The notes under the pieces are model-generated. The model was not told where the DNA came from, searched no databases, and worked only from the letters and a program-made list of their open reading frames with translations. This document shows, piece by piece, positions 34,394 to 41,301 of a stretch of DNA of 41,301 nucleotides. The DNA lies in NCBI GenBank assembly GCA_030066015.1, contig JASJCL010000052.1, positions 1 to 41,301 of the forward strand, given 5' to 3'. Every line of letters starts with the position of its first letter. Positions within the stretch are counted from its first letter, which is position 1. The position numbers were made by a program, and so were the translations under genes. Source of the stretch: Desulfosarcinaceae bacterium (GTDB taxonomy: Bacteria > Desulfobacterota > Desulfobacteria > Desulfobacterales > Desulfosarcinaceae).

Positions 34394-35614
34394 TTAATTG
34401 TACCAGAACCTGCGCTTGCTCATGTTGACCAGCGCCTTGCAGTAGAGTCGGTTGTACCGTTTGTCGATAATGTGCGCCGGTACCCGCTCATCCAGCGCCG
34501 CTGCCGCTGTCTGCGGGCGCGGTGAATATTTATAGAGTTCGATGGAGTTGAAGAAAACCGTATCCAGCAGCTCCAGTGTCCGTTCGAAATCTGCATCGGT
34601 TTCGCCAGGGAATCCCACCATGATCTGGGTACGAAGATGAATATGCGGATACTGCTCCTGCATTGACCGCATGGTGTCCCGGTAATCCTCGATCCTATAC
34701 CCCCGCTTCATCCGACGCAGGATTTTGTTGCTGCCGGACTGGGCGGCCGAGCTCAGATGAACGATTTTCCCAGAAGAGAAGCTATCCGCCAACGCTGGCA
34801 GCATCTCCATGAAGAACCGTGGATTCACGTTGCGCAGCTTGATCGTGTAGTCCGCCTCGAATCTTACAAGTTCATTCAACAGTGTCGCCAGGTCGACGCC
34901 CATGTCCCTGCCGTACGACCCCAGGTCGGTTCCCAACAGTGCGAATTCTTGGTAGCCCATTGCCAGGCCTTGTTCGAACTCTGCCGCAATGTTCGCAATC
35001 GATTTGCTTCTGACCTCACCCCGCGAGAGTTTCACTGCGCAAAAGGAGCAGTTGTTCAAACAACCCGTCGATATTTTAATGTAGTAATCTTCTTCCGTCA
35101 TCCGGTGGCTTGAATTCTCCAAATAGCGGAAATAAGGCTTCGCAAGCTTTTTGATGTAGGCGTACGGGTCGCTGAATCTGCCGAGACGAGCGCCGCCGTT
35201 CTCACTGCTGCCCATGCCGTTCGTCTCTGCTTTGTGGGGCAGCAGGTAATTTGCATACGCCGCACCGGACCCGTTGTTGATTCCGGTGACGCGGCACAGG
35301 CCTTCCACATCGTCTGAACCGAAAGTGGGACCGGCATACACCTGACGCAGCTTTTTCTGGTTGATTTTCGGGAGACACCCGCACACGATCACCTGTGCAT
35401 CTGGGCCTTTGCAGGTCTGCAGTTTTTCGATCAATTGCAGCGATTTCTCCTCTTGTCGATTGGTAAGGCCGCAGACGTTGACCAGAATATGGGAGGCCTC
35501 GTCGACGGTGGACGCGGCTTCCCACCCATGTGTGATCATTAATTCCTGCATCGATGCAGTATCGATTCGGTTCTCCAGGCATCCATTGGTGATGGCGTAC
35601 ACTCTGTCCGTCAT
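34394..35614 (-). CDS. MiaB/RimO-like radical-SAM methylthiotransferase lacking a TRAM domain
   Basis: From ATG 35614 the product has 406 aa. The N-terminal methylthiotransferase domain has its three cluster cysteines: Cys12 (ITNGCLENRID), Cys48 (VNVCGLT) and Cys80 (VCGCLP). The radical-SAM domain has CxxxCxxC at Cys185, Cys189 and Cys192 (ISTGCLNNCSFCAVKLSRGE), followed by VRSKSI and HLSSAAQSGSNKILRRMKRG. MiaB and RimO add a methylthio group to tRNA i6A37 or ribosomal protein S12. Unlike them, this protein ends without a C-terminal TRAM RNA- or protein-binding domain, and its N-terminal motif NGCLENRID departs from GCQxN. A different substrate, tRNA or protein, is therefore likely. A G-rich GGGGGG site precedes the ATG; an in-frame start at 35695 is possible but less likely. 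Confidence 0.85.
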   Translation of the reverse strand: MTDRVYAITNGCLENRIDTASMQELMITHGWEAASTVDEASHILVNVCGLTNRQEEKSLQLIEKLQTCKGPDAQVIVCGCLPKINQKKLRQVYAGPTFGSDDVEGLCRVTGINNGSGAAYANYLLPHKAETNGMGSSENGGARLGRFSDPYAYIKKLAKPYFRYLENSSHRMTEEDYYIKISTGCLNNCSFCAVKLSRGEVRSKSIANIAAEFEQGLAMGYQEFALLGTDLGSYGRDMGVDLATLLNELVRFEADYTIKLRNVNPRFFMEMLPALADSFSSGKIVHLSSAAQSGSNKILRRMKRGYRIEDYRDTMRSMQEQYPHIHLRTQIMVGFPGETDADFERTLELLDTVFFNSIELYKYSPRPQTAAAALDERVPAHIIDKRYNRLYCKALVNMSKRRFWYN

Positions 35615-35840
35615 AGCGTCCCCCCGATTCTGCCGCTGTTGGTCCCAAATGCTGGCGTGCGGAGACCCCCAGGACGTCAAGGGTGCTGGGGTCAATCCGC
35701 GACGTATCCATAATCAGCCACTATATCAGCAAAGAGGATGCCAATTTTGGTTCTACCAGGTTTTGTTGCAATTTTCGGTAATTGTGTGGCGTGGGCGGGT
35801 ATCAACAAACGGGAAAGGGAATTTTGTTACTCAGCATAAG

Positions 35841-35857
35841 TGGTAATTTAATTACCA
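35841..35857. promoter_or_regulatory. Operator-like palindrome
   Basis: TGGTAATT and AATTACCA flank a single T, giving a near-perfect 17-base dyad about 230 bp upstream of the radical-SAM gene start. The size and symmetry suit a dimeric repressor site. No matching regulator gene is adjacent, so the function is inference. Confidence 0.4.
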
Positions 35858-35936
35858 GATGGAGGGAATTCTCTGGAAACAACCCCGCGGAATCGAGGCG
35901 GTTGCGAGCGCCGTTGCGCTGGGCTTCATCGAAGGC

Positions 35937-35959
35937 AGGGTTCATTGGTAATGAACCCT
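35937..35959 (-). terminator. Hairpin after the lipoprotein gene
   Basis: AGGGTTCATT (35937-35946) and AATGAACCCT (35950-35959) form a perfect 10-bp stem with a three-base loop, 18 bp beyond the stop of the minus-strand lipoprotein gene. It lacks a T-run on the minus strand, so termination is plausible but not certain. Confidence 0.5.
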
Positions 35960-35976
35960 TTGCGCACGCTGCTCCG

Positions 35977-36678
35977 TCACTGCCGATACCAGTAGCGTCG
36001 GTCCATGCTCTTGACCCCAACTTCTGTGAACCAAACGCGGAAATCCTTTGTTTCGCCATAATGGTCGAGGGCCAGCGTCAGTGGCCCCAGACGCCGGTAG
36101 TCCTCCCAAGTTGAGACACGCGTGGGGGTGGTTGCGCCACCTTTACGATAGATCCATTCCACAATGCGGTAGCCGTCATCTATGAATAGCTCGTATGCAT
36201 CTCCCGGCGTATAGCCTCCTTCCGTGGGATAGACAATCTCCACCCAGCGGCCTTGACCGTCCGTGATGGGGAGCGGCCGCATGCCGCCATCGGTCACACG
36301 GATATTTTCGTCCCAGACCAAGTGCAGGGGAAATAGCAGCCAGTACTGATCGTTGATGAACCAGGCATCGATGCGGCGCAACTCCTGGGGGGCATCGGCG
36401 ATCTCGCTGCGACGGTAGGTCACGGATTTACCCTGGGCGTCGGTGAAGCGAACTTCATCCGCTTGCGGCCACCATTGCCATGCGCGCCGTACCTGTTTAT
36501 CGCCCACGACGGCGTTGAAGGTGTAGGTCAGCGCTTCGACGCGGTCGAATTGACGGCTGCCGTAGGCCGCTGCGATCTGATGCCGAATGTCCTGTGGTCC
36601 CGCCAGATGATGCGCCGTACTGCAGGCAATCAGCAGGGCGAAACATAAAGCGCCGATTAGCAGTTGGGTTGGTTTCAT
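35977..36678 (-). CDS. Putative lipoprotein, 233 aa
   Basis: The protein has a type II signal peptide with the lipobox LLIACS (lipidated Cys19), so it is expected to be anchored in the inner or outer membrane facing the periplasm. The mature part begins AHHLAGPQDIRHQIAAAYG and has a mixed beta-rich pattern with FNAVVGDKQVRRAWQWWPQ, WLLFPLHLVWDENIRV and YELFIDDGYRIVEWIYRKGG. That pattern recalls LolA-like beta-sheet lipoproteins, but I cannot name a family. GGAG sits nine bases before the ATG. Plus-strand ORFs within it are shadows. It is a single-gene unit between two intergenic regions, followed by a hairpin. Confidence 0.82.
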   Translation of the reverse strand: MKPTQLLIGALCFALLIACSTAHHLAGPQDIRHQIAAAYGSRQFDRVEALTYTFNAVVGDKQVRRAWQWWPQADEVRFTDAQGKSVTYRRSEIADAPQELRRIDAWFINDQYWLLFPLHLVWDENIRVTDGGMRPLPITDGQGRWVEIVYPTEGGYTPGDAYELFIDDGYRIVEWIYRKGGATTPTRVSTWEDYRRLGPLTLALDHYGETKDFRVWFTEVGVKSMDRRYWYRQ

Positions 36679-37286
36679 GCTGTCATTCTCCAGTGTCGGG
36701 CCCCCTGGAACCGCGAAAAGGTTTTGGCGACAGGCAGTTGGCCACTCGTCTTTGACGCTCAGCGTTTCTGGCGAATCCCGTTTTGGTCGCTAGTTTCTGT
36801 ATCCCTCGCGCGGGCGAGGCGTCCCAAGCGGTTGAAATGATAGTGTGTGCAAGGTTGCCACCGCAACGCTCGATGTCAAGCGCACAGCCGCGCACGGCGC
36901 GCTGCAGAGGTCGTCGGCATATGCCTGGTTGGTCGGCGACTGTCCGCTGATCCGATGATGCCACTGCCCCCAAAATAGAATTGGCAGGCATCGCAGTCGC
37001 CGGTAAAAATGGCGCCAGACCATACCACGAAATCCGCTTGGACTTGCAAATGGATCCCGATGCCGCGTAGGATACGCGCACACCGACCCTTCATTTCGAC
37101 ATCGGCACCAAGACCCTTTGCGCATTGCGGTCTGCGTGCGGCTTGCCGGTGAACCGCATCGCGCTGAGTTGCTGTGCGCGGCGGCAGCACGGCACCAGTA
37201 AATTGCGTACGCCGTTTCATGCGGTCTTGTACCGACATCCACCCGTAACGGTGCCGGATACGATTCGGCGGCTGTCGGGAGGAACC
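36679..37286. other. Divergent intergenic region between lipoprotein and hydrolase genes
   Basis: The 608 bases upstream of both the lipoprotein gene (minus) and the amide hydrolase (plus) show only overlapping minus-strand ORFs (36683-37081, 36790-37242, 36876-37385) with no domain and mutually exclusive frames. Promoters are expected, but none was identified with confidence. Confidence 0.4.
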
Positions 37287-38549
37287 ATGCCGAGATTTCT
37301 GCCCATCGTCATCGTGATGATCGCCCTGTTTGCAACCCAACTGGCCAGCGCGTGTACCGGGATCGTGGTCAGTGACCGCGATCAAGTTCTCGTGGGGAAC
37401 AACGAGGACTGGTTTAACATGCGAACCAAGATCTGGTTCACGCAGCCGGCGGTCGGTCGATATGGGGGCGTGTACTTTGGCTTTGATAACCTGTCACCGC
37501 AAGGCGGCATGAACCAGCAGGGCCTGTTTTTCGATATTTTTGCGTTGCGCGAGCGGGAGGCGCCGAGGCAGACCGGCAAACCAACCGTGAAGCGTGACCT
37601 GATGCGAGAGATGATGGCGACCTGTGCCACCGTCAAAGAGGCGTTGGCACTGATCGACCAATATCAGAAAGATTTCCTCGATCGCCGACAGGTGTTCATT
37701 GCAGATGCCACCGGGGACGCTGCCATCATCGAAGGCAATGCAGTCGTCCGCAAAAATGAAGATCATTTGATTGTGACCAACTTCCGCCAGTCGAAGAACG
37801 CGTCCGGCCCAAGTGACTGCAGACGCTATCGAATCGCCCAGGATCTGTTGAAAAGCTGTACGGCGGATAGATTTACCTGCATCCGCCGCATCCTGGCAGC
37901 CACGCATCAGGAGGGGGCGTACCCGACGCTATATTCCAACATCTATGATCTTACGGCCAAAACGGTCCATGTATATTACTTCCATAATTATGAGGAACCC
38001 ATCGTCATCGATCTGGAGAGGGTGTTGGAGAAATCTACCGGCGTGCGTGATCTCTCCGCATTGTTCCCGCCCAATTACGCCGCAGAAGAACAGGCCGCCC
38101 GGTACACCCGCCTGACCAAATCGTATGCGCACAGCTCTCCCCGCTTTGTGGTGCGCTACCCCGATGTTTACGACGACACCACGCCAGACGATGGCACGCT
38201 GGCCTTTCAAGCGACAAGCCGCATCGGAGCGCTCCCGGTCCTGACCATCAGTGTATCGGTTGAACCAGATGCGGTGACACTTTCACAGGTGGCGGGGGAG
38301 ATAATTATGGCGCGATTGCGCCAGCTTGGAACCCATGTGCGGGTCCTCGCCAACTTTCCCGTGAAGCTGGCGGATGGCGCAGCAGCCTATGAATCGCGCT
38401 TCACGTGGAAGCACAAAGGGCGCACACGGTTGAACAGCCTCGTGCTTTCGACCTATCGAGACGGTCGACTGGTCACCGTGGGACTGCATAACATGGGAGA
38501 ATTGGACTATCTAAAACATATACCTTACAGCCTGCGGTTCAATGAATAA
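37287..38549 (+). CDS. Exported N-terminal-nucleophile (C45/choloylglycine-like) amide hydrolase
   Basis: From ATG 37287 (GGGAGGA upstream) the product has 420 aa. An upstream extension in the same frame to 37125 is open but has no signal-like content. A signal peptide (MPRFLPIVIVMIALFATQLA) ends right before Cys23 in SACTGIVVSD, so signal cleavage would expose the catalytic N-terminal Cys. The following VLVGNNEDWFN matches the Asn-Asp motif of linear-amide C-N hydrolases. FDNLSPQGGMNQQGLFFD, VFIADATGDAAIIEGN and VTNFRQS fit the Ntn fold to about residue 230. The last ~170 residues are not part of the minimal hydrolase and include a DcrB/PsbP-like beta region (~315-415). Substrates in the family are bile salts, penicillin V, N-acyl homoserine lactones or acyl-amides. 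It is expected to act in the periplasm or outside the cell. Confidence 0.85.
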   Translation: MPRFLPIVIVMIALFATQLASACTGIVVSDRDQVLVGNNEDWFNMRTKIWFTQPAVGRYGGVYFGFDNLSPQGGMNQQGLFFDIFALREREAPRQTGKPTVKRDLMREMMATCATVKEALALIDQYQKDFLDRRQVFIADATGDAAIIEGNAVVRKNEDHLIVTNFRQSKNASGPSDCRRYRIAQDLLKSCTADRFTCIRRILAATHQEGAYPTLYSNIYDLTAKTVHVYYFHNYEEPIVIDLERVLEKSTGVRDLSALFPPNYAAEEQAARYTRLTKSYAHSSPRFVVRYPDVYDDTTPDDGTLAFQATSRIGALPVLTISVSVEPDAVTLSQVAGEIIMARLRQLGTHVRVLANFPVKLADGAAAYESRFTWKHKGRTRLNSLVLSTYRDGRLVTVGLHNMGELDYLKHIPYSLRFNE

Positions 38550-38748
38550 CGCCGCACTGCCAAGGTGAAGATCGGGTCGCGATCGCTACGCCGGTCGGCA
38601 GGAGAATGCCCGCCCGCCCAGTCTGCGGTGAAGCCCTTATTTAAGATGATACAAAGCCGATCTCTTCCCCGCTGCATTCGACCCACTCACCTGTATCGGA
38701 TTACACGCCTTGCGGCAGGGCCGTGATGGGTATGATACGAAGAGAAAT

Positions 38749-39237
38749 CTATAGTTTGAGGTCTTCTTCGGAGAGCGTCAAATCGTCATCCGTTAAGACC
38801 TTATCTGCAGCTTTGTGCTGGTCATTCCGATAGGTCGAAATGGATGTATCGCGAGACCCGGATCTGCTGGAAATTGGCCCAACCGCCTTGTCTTTCAGCT
38901 CCAATACATTGTCATCTTCAACCTCTTTTGCGACGGACTTTAGCTTCAAGCCTGTGGGCGTTGCCGGCGCCATGAAATGGAAGGGTGCCGTTAGGGTCGC
39001 TATGTCTGATTCATTGCCCAATTCGTCGACGGCCGTCAATCCGATTTCAAGAGATCCGGTGGTTGGTTTGAAGTTGGGTATTCCGTCCGGCAGAATTATC
39101 TCCGTTACCTGACCCAGAAATTCAGACGTTGACGCGTAGGTTACGGGACCTTCTTGCGACCAGTAGAGTTTATATCCAATGGTTTGAGGGGATGCGGATG
39201 CCTGCCAACACAGTTTCCTCTTTTTGATCTTCGCCAA
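38749..39237 (-). CDS. Small fibronectin type III-like domain protein
   Basis: The 162-aa frame starts at TTG 39237, nine bases after a GGAGG site. Residues ~8-95 resemble one fibronectin-III repeat (RKLCWQASASPQTIGYKLYW, LEIGLTAVDELGNESDIAT), followed by APATPTGLKLKSV and an acidic, low-complexity tail rich in Asp, Glu, Lys and Ser, ending DLTLSEEDLKL. There is no signal peptide, so the domain is probably cytoplasmic, which is unusual for FN3. It lies 78 bp downstream of the ParA-like gene and is probably co-transcribed. It may be a partner or cargo adaptor for that ATPase; this is inference. The non-ATG start lowers certainty for the N-terminus. Confidence 0.7.
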   Translation of the reverse strand: MAKIKKRKLCWQASASPQTIGYKLYWSQEGPVTYASTSEFLGQVTEIILPDGIPNFKPTTGSLEIGLTAVDELGNESDIATLTAPFHFMAPATPTGLKLKSVAKEVEDDNVLELKDKAVGPISSRSGSRDTSISTYRNDQHKAADKVLTDDDLTLSEEDLKL

Positions 39238-39246
39238 GGTTCATTA

Positions 39247-39251
39247 CCTCC
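39247..39251 (-). promoter_or_regulatory. Ribosome-binding site deciding a TTG start
   Basis: GGAGG on the minus strand lies nine bases before TTG 39237. A nearer ATG (39244) is out of frame and only two bases from the site. Confidence 0.5.
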
Positions 39252-39315
39252 AAGTGGATCCAATTTACATTCACGCTCGTTCGCCGCTGTTCCATGTTGG
39301 CCCGTGTGACATGGG

Positions 39316-40014
39316 TCATGCGGAGAACTGTTGTGGCGGCATGGAGAAAGCGGGCAACGGTGCTTCGTAATGGGCGGCACTAGGCTGGTTTTCCAGCAAT
39401 TGAACAATTTCGCCGGCTAACGCTTCGATTTCATCAGCGGCTTTGCTCCGCGGGGCGTATTGTCTTACAGATACGCCGCCGATCATGGCCTCGATGTATG
39501 CCACGCGTTGCGAGAGTTCCGTTTCCAATATCTCAAGATCGAAATTGGCAATCGCCTCTCGCGCTTCGCGTGCCAGGGTTGTCCCTGTAATTTTGCGATT
39601 GATCAGCAGTTTCAACCGCGTCGCTGCCGTTGACGCACTCAAGTCGGCGAGGGCCTGCTGGAATTTCTGAAACGACCATAGGTCGAGGGGGCTGGGCGTC
39701 AGCGGGGCAACGATGAGGTCTGAGATGGAGACGATCGTCTTGGTGTGTGCATTGCTCGCGGGAGGGCCATCTATAAAGATGTGATTGTATTCGGCCGTTA
39801 GTGCGTCAATGTCGCCAGGTTGAATCGATTCTGGAAGATGCACCAGTTCAAAGGCCTGATTATCTTCGATGGATTGCCAGTGAGCTGCGCTGCCTTGGGG
39901 ATCGGCATCGATAAAGAGCAATCTCAATCCACGTCGAATCAGGCTGGCAGCCAAGTTAACCGAAATAGTGGTTTTGCCAACGCCTCCTTTGGGGTTCAAA
40001 AAGCTGATCACCAT
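39316..40014 (-). CDS. Orphan ParA/MinD-family ATPase
   Basis: The 232-aa protein starts with MVISFLNPKGGVGKTT, a deviant Walker A with signature Lys9 and Lys14, followed by the switch I region LLFIDADPQGSAAHW and Walker B HIFIDGPP. It is of the short ParA type without an N-terminal DNA-binding domain. Such ATPases position plasmids, chromosomal origins, chemoreceptor arrays or other cargo by ATP-dependent dimerisation on the nucleoid. No parB or parS-like gene is adjacent, so it is more likely a cargo-positioning or regulatory ATPase. The start at 40014 has GAGAGAGGTGG upstream. A small FN3-like gene follows on the same strand. Confidence 0.9.
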   Translation of the reverse strand: MVISFLNPKGGVGKTTISVNLAASLIRRGLRLLFIDADPQGSAAHWQSIEDNQAFELVHLPESIQPGDIDALTAEYNHIFIDGPPASNAHTKTIVSISDLIVAPLTPSPLDLWSFQKFQQALADLSASTAATRLKLLINRKITGTTLAREAREAIANFDLEILETELSQRVAYIEAMIGGVSVRQYAPRSKAADEIEALAGEIVQLLENQPSAAHYEAPLPAFSMPPQQFSA

Positions 40015-40361
40015 TTGTTGCCACCTCTCTCTCTCGGGATCAAATCAGTTCAGATCAACATACATCCAGCGCAAAGCGAACCCTAATTCACTCATATCTT
40101 GATGGCTTTTTAAAAGATCGCCCAAACCAGAGCGATATCCGAAACGTTCTGAGCGCGAATATGGGCAAGTTTGTCGGGAATCCGTGCGATTGTCAAGTAG
40201 GGTCGCCATCCATTTTTGCAAGGATTGGGCTCCCCCCTTGAGGCTGGACAAAATCGGCCTTAGAGATCCTGCGCTCTGATGATCAGCAGGACTTGGGCGG
40301 TTTCAATGGGGTGTGACCACGCGGTGGGCGAAATGAAACCGGTATATGGCGCTGAAATAGG

Positions 40362-40437
40362 TGGTGCCCCCGGCAGGAATCGAACCTGCGGCACATGGAT
40401 TAGGAATCCAATGCTCTATCCACTGAGCTACGGGGGC
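40362..40437 (-). tRNA. tRNA-Arg (anticodon CCU)
   Basis: The minus strand from 40437 folds as a tRNA: acceptor GCCCCCG pairs with CGGGGGC, D-arm GCTC/GAGC, and anticodon stem TTGGA with TCCAT (outermost pair T-T). The anticodon loop is TTCCTAA with anticodon CCT, the T-arm GCAGG-TTCGAAT-CCTGC, discriminator A and an encoded CCA at 40364-40362. It decodes AGG. No duplicate of its 3' end was seen in the window, so no integrated element is evident. Confidence 0.97.
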
Positions 40438-41040
40438 GATATGGATCGGTTTGTGGCCGCTTTGAGGGGGCCAAGCCCCCTGGACCGGCATGAAACGGCC
40501 GGCGATAGTCAAGTGTCAATCACGGGAGAGCGCCCTGAAATCCATCTGCGTTGCGGCGTTTCCCATGAAAACGTGAAAGTGTCTTAGGCCAAACAAGACC
40601 GCTTTGCAAGCCCTTTTAAAACCGCATCAAATCCCTATATCGCATCATTTCCAGCACCTATTGAGGCGTATCCTATAGAAGGTCGGCACCCCCAGTGGCC
40701 CTCCATGGCCAAGGGAACAGCCGTGTACCTTGCAATATCCCCCTTTTTTCGCGGGAAGCATACTTCCGGGTAATGCGACCCATGCCGGACGATATGTCAG
40801 TGGCACCAGTGCGCTGAATCCTATTGGTGGTATCTCTGATTCCGCGTGCGGATGCCGTCGTTTAGGCGGCCGCGTCAGGTGTGAGAAAGGTCCGATACGC
40901 AGGTGTGTTTGGTGGTAGTGTTTACCTGCCATTACCTTATTACCCTGCACTCATTGCCGCCGCGCCATGCGCAGATTACTTTACAGTTTAATTGAAAGAC
41001 AATTAAGTGGTTAAGCGCAGTTCCGTTCCGGAGAAGAGAG
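40438..41040. other. Intergenic region between the tRNA and a small ORF
   Basis: These 603 bases hold no convincing gene; a minus-strand ORF at 40645-40950 has no recognisable domain. A GC-rich hairpin (AGGGGGC/GCCCCCT, 40465-40481) lies just upstream of the tRNA. An AT-rich inverted repeat TTAATTG/CAATTAA (40988-41006, five-base loop) lies 34 bp before the small ORF start and could be an operator or promoter element. Confidence 0.45.
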
Positions 41041-41289
41041 ATGAAAAGAATCCAGAAAGCCCTATTGTCACCTGTGCGATATACGGCCAGAAAATTAAAC
41101 CACTACAGTATTTACTACTGGTCCGATGAAAGACTTCGTAAACTCAGCACGATCACGGTTATGCCACTCAGCTACTATCGCTGGCTGCACACTATTTGCC
41201 TCAAGATGGCCGAAAGTCGGGCATTACAGAAATACGCGGACAAGCTGATCCACACCATACCGCTTAAGGTTCGCTTCGATGTGGCCTAG
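41041..41289 (+). CDS. Small hypothetical protein, 82 aa
   Basis: The ORF begins MKRIQKALLSPVRYTARKLN and is preceded by GGAGAAGAGAG directly before the ATG, a good ribosome-binding region. The product is basic and rich in Tyr and Leu (HYSIYYWSDERLRKLSTITV), probably helical, with no signal peptide or clear membrane helix. I do not recognise the family. The upstream AT-rich inverted repeat and the start context make it likely to be a real gene; no function is proposed. Confidence 0.55.
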   Translation: MKRIQKALLSPVRYTARKLNHYSIYYWSDERLRKLSTITVMPLSYYRWLHTICLKMAESRALQKYADKLIHTIPLKVRFDVA

Positions 41290-41301
41290 ACGAAATCTTG
41301 T

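Larger units (their letters stand above)
35615..35976. other. AT-rich intergenic region with palindromes
   Basis: These 362 bases lie upstream of the radical-SAM gene and downstream of the lipoprotein gene. The part 35750-35860 is AT-rich and carries the palindrome at 35841-35857. A 10-bp hairpin lies at 35937-35959. No gene is visible. Confidence 0.5.

Noticed and set aside
36683-37385. Several minus-strand ORFs between the lipoprotein and hydrolase genes
   Set aside because: No domains, overlapping frames, and no plausible ribosome-binding sites.
40362-40437. Integration of a mobile element at the tRNA-Arg gene
   Set aside because: No integrase, no duplicated tRNA 3' end and no composition break were seen in the window.
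40645-40950. 101-codon minus-strand ORF near the tRNA
   Set aside because: No recognisable domain and biased composition; treated as non-coding.
1-41301. CRISPR arrays, IS elements and phage genes
   Set aside because: No regularly spaced repeats, transposase, integrase or structural phage genes were found on reading both strands.

Overview
The window looks like chromosomal DNA from a Gram-negative, signalling-rich bacterium with roughly mid-50s percent GC. A tripartite RND/TolC exporter, lipoproteins, a TrpX-type binding protein, multi-receiver c-di-GMP proteins and a PtsP-type enzyme I fit a Desulfobacterota (delta-proteobacterial, Desulfobacteraceae-like) genome. That placement is inference from gene content only. 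No rRNA, CRISPR array, transposase or phage gene was seen; one tRNA-Arg(CCU) is present.

Layout. 1-2484 (minus): khpA, a membrane protein with HEAT-like repeats, and a CPBP intramembrane protease cut by the window edge. 3248-5803 (plus): an HWE-type membrane histidine kinase followed by a REC-PAS-LuxR response regulator. 5961-8252 (plus): GAF-containing PtsP. 8616-16525 (plus): a compact five-gene unit of a dCache-type histidine kinase, a 78-aa small protein overlapping it, a diaminopimelate-epimerase-like enzyme, a sensor-MFS fusion and a 558-aa protein of no recognised family. It ends at a perfect 19-bp terminator hairpin (16561-16601) shared with convergent genes. 16644-19057 (minus): a PRMT7/PRMT9-like protein arginine methyltransferase with an N-terminal TPR, and a TrpX-like periplasmic binding protein with its own terminator.

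19058-20123 has no convincing gene but carries a nested palindrome. 20124-27015 (plus) is a tightly packed run of four c-di-GMP signalling proteins: REC-REC-REC*-GGDEF*, GGDEF*-REC-HD-GYP, REC*-REC-REC-GGDEF and HDOD-GGDEF. Both degenerate GGDEF domains keep the RxxD inhibitory-site motif, so they may be c-di-GMP sensors rather than synthases. 27231-33844 (minus) is an adaptor-RND-TolC operon with a zinc alcohol dehydrogenase at its end. Then follow a TRAM-less MiaB/RimO-like methylthiotransferase, a lipoprotein, an exported N-terminal-nucleophile hydrolase (plus strand), a small fibronectin-III-like protein with an orphan ParA ATPase, the tRNA, and a small unknown ORF.

The most promising candidate for an undescribed system is 8616-16525, perhaps with 16644-19057: a sensor kinase, a racemase/epimerase-like enzyme, a transporter carrying its own extracytoplasmic sensor, and an unknown protein. 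A small-molecule production, export and sensing pathway is a reasonable hypothesis, but product and function are not shown by the sequence.
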